From: Triglochin maritima
Taxonomy: Eukaryota > Streptophyta > Magnoliopsida > Alismatales > Juncaginaceae
Direction: 5' to 3'
Length of the DNA: 64,000 nucleotides
Assembly: GCA_963682175.1 (NCBI GenBank)
Contig: OY821775.1
Coordinates: 48,952,053 to 49,016,052, forward strand
Below are positions 22,501-33,800 of the stretch, one piece after another (position 1 is the stretch's first letter; every line of letters begins with the position of its first letter). The translations under genes were made by a program, and so were the position numbers. Under the pieces are notes generated by a model that searched no databases, was not told the origin of the DNA, and saw only the letters and a list, made by a program, of their open reading frames with translations.

Positions 22501-23500
22501 GTACAATGTATGGACTAGTACCCCCAATGGCAACAAGAAGCTTGATAGTGCATTTCAGGAAGCCAAGGAAAAGGCCGAGGCATGCCCCATTTTTTTATTT
22601 TTCTCGGTATGCGTCTTAATCAGCAACATTCATGTCAGGGTTAGTTACTTGAATTAGGTTTTGAATTAGATTCTGATTGCTAGCTCTCTTTAAAATTTCT
22701 CAGGTGAATGCCAGTGGACAGTTTGTTGGTGTTGCTGAGATGCTAAGTCCAGTTGATTTTAACAAAACCTTAGAGTACTGGCAGCAGGATAAGTGGAGTG
22801 GTTGCTTTCCTGTGAAGTGGCACATTGTGAAGGATGTCCCAAATAGCCTTCTTAAGAGAATCACTCTAGAAAACAATGAGAACAAGCCGGTGACAAACAG
22901 TAGAGACACACAGGAGGTATGTTTTGCTGCTGCTGCAATAAAATTTACAGCATGCCAGTTAAGAAAGTAACAGTTTTCTTAGATTGAATTTGCAACTTTG
23001 TTCTACAGGTCAAGCTTGAGCAGGGACTTGAAATGATTAAGCTCTTCAAGGAACATGTTAGTAAAACATCTATTCTAGATGATTTTGCGTTTTATGAGGC
23101 ACGACAGAAGCAGATGCAGGAGAAAAGGGTCAAGCAAAAGTTTCAAAAACAGGTATGCAGGCCCTTTTGATGCCGATTTTATATCTTAGATCATCTGGTT
23201 GTACAGCTCATACTTATCCCTATAATTTCCATTGGCTGACAAATCATTTGTTGCGTATTTTTTAAGGTATGGGATGGAAAAGCATCATCAGCTGCTGTTG
23301 CTGAGGGGAGGAAAGAAGAGGAAAATCAGTTGCAGTCGATGCCAGTTTCGAACCCTGGGGCTGGTAGTGGTGTGGTTGATGGTAAACTCGCCGAAAGTGG
23401 TGTATCCACTGCTTCCGAGGAAGCCACCACCAACCAAGCCAATCCAGCAAGTGAAAGGCAGGTTAATCTGAATGGTGTTGCAAACGGGGTAGCTAATTGA
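19528..23500 (+). CDS. YTH-domain m6A mRNA reader, ECT family
   Basis: Nine exons join in frame to 692 residues: 19528-19555, 20470-20546, 20714-20867, 21000-21076, 21238-21813, 22031-22606, 22704-22916, 23009-23152, 23267-23500. The start [16 protein letters not shown], completed across the first intron, resembles other plant ECT proteins. The middle is a Tyr/Pro/Gly/Gln/Asn-rich low-complexity region ([15 protein letters not shown] and onward) as in YTHDF-type proteins that condense with mRNA. The YTH domain runs from about residue 440 to 580 ([53 protein letters not shown]). The three aromatic-cage tryptophans that bind N6-methyladenosine are visible (in KYNVWTS, LEYWQQ and DKWSG). Expected role: cytoplasmic m6A reader affecting mRNA stability and development. 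Which ECT paralogue it is cannot be told, though the layout is closest to ECT2/ECT4. Intron 1 carries telo-box repeats. Confidence 0.95.
19705..20060 (+). repeat. Degenerate tandem repeat with telo-box motifs in intron 1 of the YTH gene
   Basis: Four imperfect units of roughly 85-115 bp containing GTTTGGTTTTTAGGGTTTT-like text followed in the middle units by AGATGTGCGTTTTAG and GTGGGCGGGATTTTGG. Each carries a telo-box-like TTTTTAGGGTT. The units begin near 19712, 19798, 19910 and 20020. Confidence 0.75.
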
Positions 23501-24755
23501 GGAAGTCAGATTGGTGTTAAAATCCGTTGCTAATCAGCAACCGCATTTGGAAGAAGTTGTGAAGAAACTGTTGCTGGATTACTGTCTTGGAAAAAGCTAC
23601 TTGCTGCCGTTGGTTCACAGTTTTTCTGGCATTGGCTCATTGTCCTGTAGCCTTCAGAGTATTATGGAAGAGTATCTTTTTTCCTGTGCTTGAGTTAGCT
23701 GTTGGTGTGGGCGTTTTGCCTGTTTTTCTTATCTTTTTCTCTTTTTTCTTATCCAAAGATGAAATGAGGCATGCGTGGTTTTTATTGGTGTTAAGAAGTG
23801 GTATTTTGCTTAATGATAGTTCATAGTTCAGTTTTTGCACTCTTGGGTAGTTTTCCGTAATGTAATTTTTTGCTAAGTTTTAGTGCTGGAAGAGCTATGT
23901 TTGTGCTCGGTTGGTATCTGTAATAGAGAATTAAGAAGCGATTTTAGTTCCAGTCATTTTTCTTTTTGTTTGCTTCCCCATTTGGTGTCGACATTGTGTT
24001 TTTCTTTTCCGCTGAATAAATGATTAGTACAATTTGATCTTCGCCGTGATTAGTTGCTGTATATTGCTGTCTGTTGGATGTTATCAAGGTTGATGTTTGA
24101 CAAGTTTATTATGTCCAAATCAAGTTGTTTTGCCATTTTGTTTCTTTTGGACCTCTGCTTGAGATTCGGAGCGTCCACGTTTACTATTTCTGGACCACTC
24201 TCGTGTCTGCGTGAGTGTTTATCACAGACAACACATGGTTTGAGTGTCGTGTTAAAATTGTTTTTGTTGAGGTTCTCGAAACATCAGGATGACATTTGTG
24301 GTCTTTCACAGCAAATACGTTCGGCGTGATGGTGTTATGCAAACTGAAATACTGCATGACATTATTATCGCAAACATGGAGCGTTAAACGACTATTTCCG
24401 ACAAATACTTTTGGTGCTTTGTCGTTGAACTTCAATTAGTTCGGATTAAAGGAGCTATTGTTGTTTGTCGTTGAAGTGGTTATAAAATAATTTTGGATTA
24501 AAACTTCTGACATTGTTTGTTGAAGTAGTTATAAAACTTACTTCAGTGTGAGGGCATATACAAGGTGATAATAAAAAATGGAGAAATATTTGACAGAATT
24601 ATTTATTATTTTGAACAAAAATCACATTGATAAATGCAAACACAGACACAGTAATGCGTAAATCCAAGCTGGTTGCTTGATGGTGGCACCGTGTCAGTGT
24701 AGTTAATACGCTCCTTTCAGTAGTAGCCTGGTTATTTATTGCTGATAAAACAAAG
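23501..24755. other. 3' UTR of the YTH gene and intergenic DNA
   Basis: T-rich 3' UTR-like sequence to about 24040 with AATAAA-like hexamers (gaataaat near 24013). The remainder shows no supported gene; short open frames at 24054-24435 lack any recognisable motif. Confidence 0.45.
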
Positions 24756-25157
24756 GTTCAGAAATGCGGGATGTGGATGCGATGCGGCGAGGCACCGCAT
24801 CCGACATATGCGGTATGCCGATGCGATGCGGGTGCATATGCGGTTTGCGATTTAATAATTAAATAATATAGTATAGATATATTAATTATAAATTATATAT
24901 ATGTAATTAAAAATTTAGGTAAATTTTTGAATAATTTTTAAGATAAACAAGTTAATATTAAACAAATTAGAATAAAAAACCAAAAAATAACAAAAAATAA
25001 CAACAAAAAGAAACAAAAGATGGTGTTCTGAAATGCGGCCGCATCTACCCGCATATGCGGGTCAAGATGCGGGTCGCATCCGGGAGATGCGATGCGCCTC
25101 TCCTCCGCATCGCGGCCGCATCTGCATATGCGGCCGCATAGGACCACATTTCAGAAC
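24756..25157. mobile_element. Inverted-repeat element rich in GCATATGCGG palindromes
   Basis: Ends GTTCAGAAATGCGGG and CCACATTTCAGAAC form imperfect terminal inverted repeats. Both GC-rich ends are built from overlapping ATGCGG/CCGCAT and GCATATGC palindromes, while the middle (24850-25020) is strongly AT-rich. A second GTTCTGAAATGCGG occurs at 25026, so the right arm may be nested. No coding capacity. Flanks CAAAGG and CAGAGG are only a weak candidate duplication. Confidence 0.55.
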
Positions 25158-25296
25158 AGAGGATAAAACTAATGATTTATGAAGCCATAACCTTGGCATA
25201 GTACAAAACTAAAATTGGGTTGTCTAAATACATAAACCAGTTTCATATGGTCAGGACATACTACGAGAAAAGTCATAAGAAAGCCCAGAAATAAGT

Positions 25297-25304
25297 CAGA
25301 AGGT
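25297..25304. repeat. Target-site duplication, left, of MULE
   Basis: CAGAAGGT immediately before the left inverted repeat; an identical copy follows the right end at 29766-29773. Confidence 0.92.
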
Positions 25305-25379
25305 CCGTAATTTTTTTAAATAATAAACATTTAATTAAAATTTCGAAAACTAATAATAATAAAAAATTTAAAACTACCA

Positions 25380-25468
25380 CGATCGCGGGTCGAACCCGCG
25401 ATCCGCTCGACCACGGATCGCGGACCGTGCTTCACGGATCGCGGTTCGCACCCGCGATCCGTGGGCGC
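25380..25468. repeat. GGATCGCGG/CCGCGATCC subterminal palindromes of the MULE
   Basis: Several direct and inverted copies of GGATCGCGG within 90 bp, echoed at the right end (29630-29695, e.g. acggatcgcgc and acccgcgatcg). Subterminal repeats of this kind are candidate transposase-binding sites; that role is inferred. Confidence 0.7.
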
Positions 25469-25551
25469 GAATTCTTATAAATAGGCATTCGGTGCGTTTT
25501 TTTAATACAATTATTTTTTTAATTCCTCACACATTTCCACTTCTACTCTCC

Positions 25552-26000
25552 ACACATTTGTGAAATTGTGCATTGTAACATCAATTTTTCTGATCCGTGT
25601 GTCTTTCCTGGTGATATTTGAGGTAATTATTTTTTTCATTCTTATATTTATAGTTATTAATAATTGGTAATAATATCAAATATTGAAATTCTACTCTCTT
25701 CACAGTCTTCAAATTGTGTCTGGTGATATCAATTTTTCTGATCCGTGTATTTTTCCTGGTGAATTTTGAGGTAATTTTTTTTCTTCTTAATTTCTATTTA
25801 TCTCACATTATTAACAATTGGTAATAATATCAAATATTGAAATTCTACTCTATTCACAGTCTTCAAATTGTGCCTGTTGATATCAATTTTTCTGATCCGT
25901 GTGTTTTTCCTGGTGAATTTTGAGGTAATTTTTTTATTCTTAATTTCTATTTATCTCACATTTTTAATAATTGTTAATAATATCAAATGTTGAAGTAATT
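25552..26000 (+). repeat. Three tandem ~154-bp units, each a leader exon plus intron, upstream of the transposase gene
   Basis: Units start at about 25552, at 25706 and at 25860. Each contains CAATTTTTCTGATCCGTGT, then CCTGGTGA.TTTTGAG followed by GTAATT. The first two end in CACAG, directly before TCTTCAAATTG of the next unit. GAG|GTAATT and CACAG|TCTTC look like splice donor and acceptor, so the array looks like a duplicated non-coding exon and intron in the 5' leader. Confidence 0.75.
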
Positions 26001-26045
26001 TTTAATATAAAACTGATTAAAGAATTTTACATTGTAGTTAACATA

Positions 26046-28180
26046 ATGATTGCGGTTAGTGTGCACTTTGGCGGTGAAATAGTTCAAAATGCAAGTTACG
26101 GTGTAGAGTACACGATAGGTCCAAGACTTACACTTTCAGCGAGCGAAAATGTAACCTTAGAAGAACTTAAGAGTTGGATATATCAAGGTTTGAATGTCGA
26201 AGAATCTCAGTACTCGATGAATATTCAATATCGTTGCAACATTGCACCAACCGGTTACTTTTTTTTTAATGTGATGTCTGTATATGATGAGAATTCCTGG
26301 AGAATAGCCTATGAAACAGCTTATTCCAAAATGGGAATGATGGAGTTATATGTACAGTTGAATCCTGTGGAAATTGAGTGGAGGGTTGAGATATTTACAG
26401 GTAACCAACCGGGTAGTAGTAGTGGTGCAGGTTTCATATCTCAACAATCATGTGATGCAAACACCATAGCAGAAACTAGTCGACCTGCAAATAGAACTTC
26501 TGATTTCGTGCCTATACCAACAAATGATGAAGAAGAAAATGATGACGAAGATTACAATATAGATACAAAGAATGAATCATCAGGTGACGAGGATGAGGAT
26601 GCTGATGAGATTGAGGAAGATGAAGATATTGGTCCGAACGTGAGTCAGTTAAGCCAATACAACCCATTTAGAGGGAGAGGTTCGGTTCACCCAGCTAAAA
26701 GATTTCATGATTGTTCTAGTTGGGTTCCTGCAGATACATCATTTATAGAAAGCAGCGTAATAGTTGAAGGTCCGTTAGCTGAGAATCAAGCATTCTCATC
26801 AAAAGACGCTCTCAAGAACGCAATATCGAAATGGCATATTGACAATAATCGGGAGATCAAGGTGCAAGACAACAGCAAAACCAAATATAGGGTGAGATGT
26901 AAAGATGAAAATTGTAGCTGGATGTTGTACGCTGCACGGACCGGTTCGGGTGATGCATGGTCTATAAGAAAATGTCCGTATAAGCATATATGCAGGTCCA
27001 CAGCTGCCCGATTTGATCATGCTCAGTTGACTGCAAAGATGATGGTTGATATCATCCGTGAAGATGTCGAAAATAATGTCTCGCTCCCGATTAAACAGGT
27101 GTTTGGTCTGGTAAGAAAAATATTTCCAGGTGTTAATCCAAAGTACAATAAATTATGGCGTGCCCGCGAGATTGCTGTTGCATACATGTTTGGAAGTTGG
27201 TCGGGTTCATATGCTTTGTTGCCTCAATTGTTAAATGCTATTAAACAATCAAATCCTGGAAGTAAAGTTGTAGTTCATTCTGACCCTTTACCATGCGCTG
27301 GTGTTTGTCAATTTAAATGTGCAGCATGGGCTTTTGGTCCTTGTATTCAGGCATTCAAATATCTGCGTCCTGTTATCAGCATAGACGCCTCATTTCTTAA
27401 AGGTAGATACGAAGGAAGGTTACTTGTTGCTGTTGGGTATGACGCTGAGAATCAACTACTGCCTCTTGCATTTGGGCTCGTTGAGAAGGAAAATATATCC
27501 AATTGGGGATTGTTTATGAGATGGTTGCGACGAGAGGTGATTGGAGATAGGAAGATATGTGTCATATCTGATCGACATGCTGCAATTAAACACATTTTTA
27601 GGAATCCCGGTTACGGTTGACACGAGGAAGGAAATGAAGCAGTTCACCGTTTATGCGCACAACATCTTGCTGAAAACTTGCTAAAAAAATGTAAGAATCA
27701 ATATGCAGTTGACGCCTTCAAAGCAGCATGCAGACATAGTAATCCGTGGGATTTCAAAGCCAGTTTGGAACAAGTTGAGTATTGGAGTAAAAATGCATTA
27801 CAATACATAAAAGGGATAGGGAAAAAAGATGAAACAAATGAGAATGAACCGGAAGTTCCTAGTAAGTGGTCGTTGTGTCACGACGGAGGCCAAAGATGAG
27901 GAATAATGACAAGCAATGCTGCGGAGTGTCTGAACAATGTTTTCAAAGAAGCTCGTGGTTTACCCATTTGTGCAATTGTAGAGGCGACATACTATAAACT
28001 GTTGGAGTGGTTCAACAACAGAAGACAACATACACGTGTGTTGGCACAAAGAGGACACGTCTTTTCGGAGAGGGTTACACAAATGTTGGAAAAATTTGCA
28101 GCAGTTGCATGTCAACATGAGTTGAAAATAACTGATTTCGATACAGGAGTATATGAGGTCATATCCAAACATGAAAGAGT
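26046..28180 (+). pseudogene. MuDR-type MULE transposase, two premature stops and truncated C-terminus
   Basis: The reading frame begins at 26046 (MIAVSVHFGGEIVQNASYG, a PB1-like N-terminus typical of MuDR transposases; open upstream to 25971). An acidic linker (DEDADEIEEDEDIGP) follows. Next is the MuDR DNA-binding module from about 26793, with RCKDENCSWMLYAART, and then the MULE catalytic core. The catalytic acids are visible in VISIDASFLKG (Asp), CVISDRHAAIKH (Asp) and SNAAECLNNVFKEAR (Glu). The frame is interrupted by TGA at 27618-27620 and at 27897-27899, but is otherwise unbroken and in the same frame through KITDFDTGVYEVIS. Homology then stops near 28165, before the SWIM zinc finger that normally ends these proteins, where the sequence runs into the PMD gene in antisense. 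It cannot make a full transposase without readthrough. Confidence 0.9.
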
Positions 28181-28184
28181 GAGC

Positions 28185-29040
28185 AGAACTGGAACCAATT
28201 GTATACTATCGGCTTGTCCAACACCTGCAAAAACCTCAAATACATAACTGGAACACTTGTCCCAGAGCTATCTGGGAAAACCATGGATCCAAACAAATCT
28301 AAAATGAAAGCCCGTGTATATTGTGCCACTTCTTCATCTGTGGGAAATTCTGGCAAATTCCCGTAATTTACCCTCAACCATTGCAAACTGATGCTAAATC
28401 TGGACTCTTTGAACATTTGTGGCTCATCTCCTCCTACCGTTCTTTTACCTTTTTTCATAATCTCGGCGTTTATATCAATCCCAAAGGATTTTCTAATTAA
28501 CTCACGACTGTCTCGATCACTGTGCCCGATTATTGGAATACCACTGATAGGTAGACCCCACAAACAGCTAACATCCTGCAATGTTAATCCAACCTCTCCA
28601 ACCGGTAAGTGGAAAGTGTGAGTCTCATGACGCCAACGCTCTACAAGTGCAGTAATCAATTTATTGTCTGTCCTTGTATGTTTTATTTGGGCAAGTTGAT
28701 ATAACCCCAAATTTTTGAGTGCTTGACTAAAACAATCGTGGAAAGGAATTAGTGGACGATGTGCACGACATTCCAAAACAACCTCCGGCTATAATATATT
28801 CAAATATATTGTGAAAAATACGTTAATTTAAAAAATGTAATTTAAATATTTAAAAAATTTACACAATATGATTTTTTTGGTACTTACATTTGTGGAAATA
28901 TCATTGACTCTGAACATGCAATTTGATATTCCGAGAAGTGGGGAAATAGACTCTCTATCCACTGCATCATTATACTCACGTTCGTTTTGTACAGAGCGAC
29001 TTCTACTTAAATGACTCATTTTGTCAAAACAACTGTTCAT
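28185..29040 (-). pseudogene. Plant mobile domain (PMD, MAIN/MAIL-like) gene carried by the MULE, C-terminally truncated
   Basis: Two exons on the minus strand: 29040-28888 and 28788 down to about 28185. The donor GTAAGT and an AG acceptor keep the frame (SDISTN-like end joined to PEVVLECRAH). Hallmarks of the aminotransferase-like plant mobile domain are visible: PLIPFHDCF, ERWRHETHTFHLPVGEVG, LTLQDVSCLWGLPISG, and LRFLQVLDKPIVYNW. PMD domains normally go on well past this point; here the match ends at YNW and the frame continues only into antisense transposase sequence until a stop at 28159. PMD proteins occur both as host genes that silence transposons and as passengers of transposons; this one is inside MULE ends, so it is a passenger. 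Confidence 0.88.
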
Positions 29041-29660
29041 GAAAATAAAAACAGAATTAATTCTAATAATTAAAAAATAATTTACTCGTACATTTCATGA
29101 CAAATTGCATGTCATAGAAATAATGAAAGCTACAACAATTTAACACATAAATACAACTAATATTAAAGTTTTAATTTAACAGAAAATAATAAATAACTAT
29201 TCCAAATACTTATATTATATAATAAATTTCGTAAATGTACGTTATACAAATTTTAGATGTATATACATTTAATTTAATTATAAACAGATACATAAATACA
29301 ACTAATATTTACAATTAAATATAATAAAAAATAACAAAACAATTCCAAATAATTTTAATTTAACAAAGAAATTAAATCTTAAGTATAAAATTTGTGTAAA
29401 ATTTACCTGAGTCCAAGATAACCTGGGAAATAAGTGTTGTGCGAGCTCCGAATGGAAGAAAACCTAGAAGAGAAGTGTCGTGCGAACCCGAGTAGATGAT
29501 AAAAATTACTTGAGATTAACTGATTTTAACTTAAAAGTTAATCTGAAAACTCAAAAATTAACTGATTTTAACTTAATTCTTAAACTCAAAACTAAAAAAC
29601 TGAAATCTAATTTTTTTTTAAAAAAAAGCAGACGGATCGCGCTTTTATAGCACGATCCGT
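29041..29660. other. AT-rich right half of the MULE, promoter side of the PMD gene
   Basis: Very AT-rich, with no gene. It contains repeated short text (ATACAACTAATATT at about 29150 and 29295; AACTGATTTTAACTTAA near 29518 and 29560). It presumably holds the PMD promoter. Confidence 0.5.
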
Positions 29661-29765
29661 GGGCACGGATCATGGGTTCAACCCGCGATCGTCTTAGATT
29701 TAATTTTTTTATTATTATTAGTTTACGAATTTTTTTAAATTGATTATTATTTAAAAAAATTACGG

Positions 29766-29773
29766 CAGAAGGT
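29766..29773. repeat. Target-site duplication, right, of MULE
   Basis: CAGAAGGT, identical to 25297-25304. Confidence 0.92.
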
Positions 29774-30265
29774 TCCTCATTCGAAAGTAGAGGATTAATG
29801 CCTTGGTGGTTTTCATTGAATTCTTCATCCCAAATATACTTTCATTTTACAAGAGCAAAAAAGTGCGCCTGAAATTTGAAAGCCCATGTATGATTCTACA
29901 TATTACTCGTATAGTACTTAAATGCGCTTCCTAACAGTCTGGTATTTGCTTTCTTTATATTTGTTTAGAATTGGAAAAATATTCATTGAAGCAAACTCTC
30001 GTACCTTTTCTATGCAACAAAATCTCGAATATCACGCCCGAGAATAGTCACATATTTTTAGACGACTTAAACTATTTACGTGACTTATAACATACTTGCT
30101 GCTTCTCATTACACATTGGATCTGAGATATTATAATCTTAATCGTAGATAATACAAAGATTGCCTCCTTACTTTGGAGTAGGGATGCAAATTCGAAGCTT
30201 AAGTAAAAAAAACCAGTAACTGTACACTCATCGTTAATGAATCTTTTGTATCTACCCGTCAATAC
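29774..30265. other. Intergenic, no supported gene
   Basis: AT-rich DNA between the MULE and the SINE; no motif recognised. Confidence 0.4.
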
Positions 30266-30269
30266 CTTT

Positions 30270-30472
30270 TATTTTTATTTTTATGACCTAAAATTCCTCG
30301 ACACTCGCCCCCCACTTGAGATAGACAGACTACAACTCCAATCTGTGAGTGGTCCAACATCATTTTCATCGAAACGTTTAACATGTCGTTGTTGGGATTT
30401 GAACCAGAAATGTGTATTCCACTCACCCTAACCAGCTTGACTACATCTCCAGGACACCTGCCGATACATTTT
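30270..30472 (-). mobile_element. tRNA-derived SINE
   Basis: On the minus strand: box A TAGTCAAGCTGG (30443-30432) and box B TGGTTCAAATCC (about 30405-30394), separated by some 27 bp as in tRNA-like pol III promoters. A GT-rich body follows and ends in an A-rich tail (AAAAATAAAAATAAAAGG near 30283-30266). Head, spacing, body and tail together support a full-length SINE; a target duplication was not identified. Confidence 0.72.
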
Positions 30473-30898
30473 CTTCAAAAGATATTTACCATATTCTGTT
30501 TAAAGTGGCATAGGGTAGGGCTGAAATGAGACCTACAATCTGGGCAAAACCACATTCAGCTCATTCTTCAGGTGTAAACTAATTTCTTCCAAAAGCTTGC
30601 ATGCTTTTGCAATTATATTATTAAACAGAAAACTATGTACAGATCTGAAATCCTGAACTTTACAAGACGTACAAAAGCAACTGAATCACATAGAAAGAAT
30701 ACTCTAACATGTGCTCATAACTTCAGATCTCAACTATTTCCATGTTAAATAATAATCACCAAAAAAATTAAAAATCTACAGGTCATGTTCATGCATGTAT
30801 AACAAATCACCGAATGTGTTGGATCACCAAATCTCACACTACCCACAAAATCTAACAAATCAAGCAACCAAAAAATAAACATGATTAGCAAAAAACAA
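30473..30898. other. 3' flank of the glucanase gene
   Basis: AT-rich, no gene; the portion next to 30899 should contain the 3' UTR of the minus-strand glucanase gene. Confidence 0.4.
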
Positions 30899-33800
30899 CT
30901 ATACCAAGACCAAGACTACACTGAACAGAGTGAAAATGAATGCGAGTAACGATATACCGCGAGTGTAAAAAGCCGTGGACACGATCTGCACAATGAAGTT
31001 GCAGCTCCCCTGGGAGGCATTTTGGGACGTGACCATCGCGAGGCCCTCAAAATAGCAGCTCTCGTCCTTCTGGTTCTGGACTTGATAGTACATGTTGAAT
31101 GCGTATGAGGCATTGCCTTGAGGGTCGAGATTATTGCAGGTCGAGGCATAACCAAGCGCGGTGCAATCCGAAAACGTGCACGCATAGTCTATGTTGTCTC
31201 CTAACTTGCTTAGATCTTTAGCGTTTGGATTGAAAACACACCACTTCTTGGGTAAGTACTCAACGCTTTTGGTGCCGATTAGAAGGTTATTCTGTCCTTG
31301 TCCTGTCAGGTCCATTGGATACTTGGGCTGCCCGTCGTATCGGAAAATTCCCCAATGCCGCTCGAAATTGCCCGGGGCTATGCTTTTCGCGTCCTCGTCT
31401 ATGAGCCCAAATAAGTAGGTTTCTATGTATTGGTTCGGGCGGAGTGGGGTGCCTTTGTTGGTAGCCAGGCGTGGTAGAAGGCCTTTGTAGAATTTCTCCG
31501 CGAGGGCCAAATTTGCGTTTATGTCCCCTTCCGTCGGCCAGCCTACTTCTCCAACGAGAATGGGCATGTCACCTGCGCCCGCCCCTTTTAAGGCGGATAC
31601 TAGAGTATCGAAATTAGCATCAAAGACGTTGGTGTACTGGATTCCATTGTCAACTACTGGGGTGGTTGTCCCATCGAAAAAAGCGAAGTCTACTGGGAAA
31701 TCTTTGTTCAGGTAGAGACTTAGGAAAGGATAGATGTTGACGGTGAAAGGGGCATTGTTTTTGCCGAGGAACTGAACTATTTCGGTCATTAGAGGGCTTA
31801 TGTTCGGTCGAAAGCGGCCCGCTGACGGCACTGGGTTTTCAATTGGAGAGTCGTAGACATCGGCATTAAGAGGAATTGTGGCTTTTATTCTGTCTCCAAC
31901 ATTCGCTTCGTTCAGGGCATTTTGAATGTTCTGAAGGGCGGGAAACGTCACATTCAGAAACGAACCGTTGTATGATGTCAAGAACGGTTCATTACCAACT
32001 GCTGCAAACCTGCATTAAGGCAGAATTCAGGTTATATTAGCCATACTTGGGATGATTATGGATAGCAAAAATTCAGAAATCGAAAGGAAAGAATAATTCG
32101 AGTATGAACAATAACATTAACTAATTTATCAGTAAAACCTGATCGATTCATAGAGAAAACCGTAGAAAAAACAAGATCCCTACACTTGTACTACTTTTGA
32201 AATAAGAAAAACATAAACATAACTTAATGTTACAGAATCTAACAAAATTTATGTTCACAAACTAGACTACACGTTTTCTATTTACTACACTACAGGTTCA
32301 ACCTGAGAACCTGAATAAAAAAGAACGCAATGACGACAGACACAGAGTTTAACGATAAACCAGACAAATTCTTCATATAAAAAAGCACAGAAATTGGCAA
32401 ATTATAAGTGTGTTACCATCTGGAAGCAGGATCACAAAAGATGATGTCAATTTTTATGTATTGATTATTATGATGAACTACAGCAATGTCAGTCCAATCA
32501 ACTCTATACATAATAGTTAAGTTTTATCCTAATACGCAAGATGGCGTCCACAGAAACATCTCATAATATCTTCCTACCAAGCTGTGCGAGTAATAAATTG
32601 GATACCACATTACCACCTGACATTTAGTTATAGAAGTACCTAACTGAGCAACATAATGTTGACATCAACTAAATTAAAAAGTAGATGCATGGCAATAGTC
32701 ACAATTTATTATTGATGAACAATGACATGATTAATATTTTCTCTACAAACTAACTGCCAATCATTGTATGGATGAATTGGAAAAAAGAAGATTCCAAAGT
32801 CCAGCAAAGGTTGATGAACAAAACTGAAAATGCATATCAAAGCCTCCATCAAAGAGCAATGCAGACTATCAAGACAACTTTTCCATACAATCTACGATGT
32901 GTTCTCAAACTACTGCAATCGAAAGATAGAAAGACAAGGATGAGTCAATGAATAATGTCAAGTGCTGACAGAAGGCAGAAATCCAACGTGTTTTTCGATC
33001 AAACCAAAGCGCAACAAAATCAATAGAGACTCTTGAGTTTTCTAAAAGACATGAGACCAAAACACAAACTCAAACCAAATCCTCAGAAATCCTGTGCCAA
33101 AAAAGCCAACAATAATCCCCCATCATTAGTACCACACCAAGATAGAAGCATAACCCCAATCAAACACATGCAGATAAATTTGATGATAAACGTCATATAA
33201 CAAGAATCTCTGAGCCAAAAATAAAAACTAAAAAACCTCTCAGCTACAGGCTACAGCATGACAAACAAGATAACGAAATCCTAAACTAAACCTCTAACTT
33301 TCAGATACCAAACCTTGACAACTTTTGAAATAACAACAGAATACAAATCCAACAACAAAGTTGATAAACTAACAAATAAAATGTAGCAATTCCTGACACA
33401 AAGCAACAAAGCAAACCTCTAAATTTTTTATACGACACTTCGAAAGAAAAGAAACACGTTAAAATTTTAAGGTCAAGCGATTTTTATATTTAAAAAACTA
33501 CGTTTAGCAGGATAACAAACACAGATCCAATAAGCAGAATTTTACAATTTCCAAACCCAGAACAAGCAAAACATTTACCTACCAGACACCTATATCCAAT
33601 ACCAAAAAAATAATCACATGCAACAAATTATAACACAAACCAGCCAATAACCCACAAATCCAAATTAAAACCCAATAAAAATTCACCAATACTCGACCAA
33701 AGCCCACAAAGTTTCGACCAAACACGCAAATTCAAATCCAAAACCAATAACAAAACAAAACTCACATCTTTTCATACATAAAAAAACACGAACACAACCA

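Larger units (their letters stand above)
25305..29765. mobile_element. Mutator-like element (MULE) with transposase and PMD genes
   Basis: A 4461-bp element bounded by long inverted repeats starting CCGTAATTTTTTTAAATAAT and ending in the complement. The repeats run ~100 bp or more at each end (25305-25410 and about 29660-29765) and include a GATCGCGGGT.GAACCC palindromic segment. The 8-bp duplication CAGAAGGT flanks it. The left half carries a MuDR-type transposase gene on the plus strand and the right half a plant-mobile-domain gene on the minus strand; their 3' ends meet near 28180. Both genes are damaged, so this copy is probably non-autonomous. Confidence 0.93.

Noticed and set aside
24780..25140. 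CpG-rich GCGG repeats considered as a CRISPR-like or rRNA spacer array
   Set aside because: Units are overlapping palindromes without regular repeat-spacer structure; inverted terminal repeats indicate a transposon instead.
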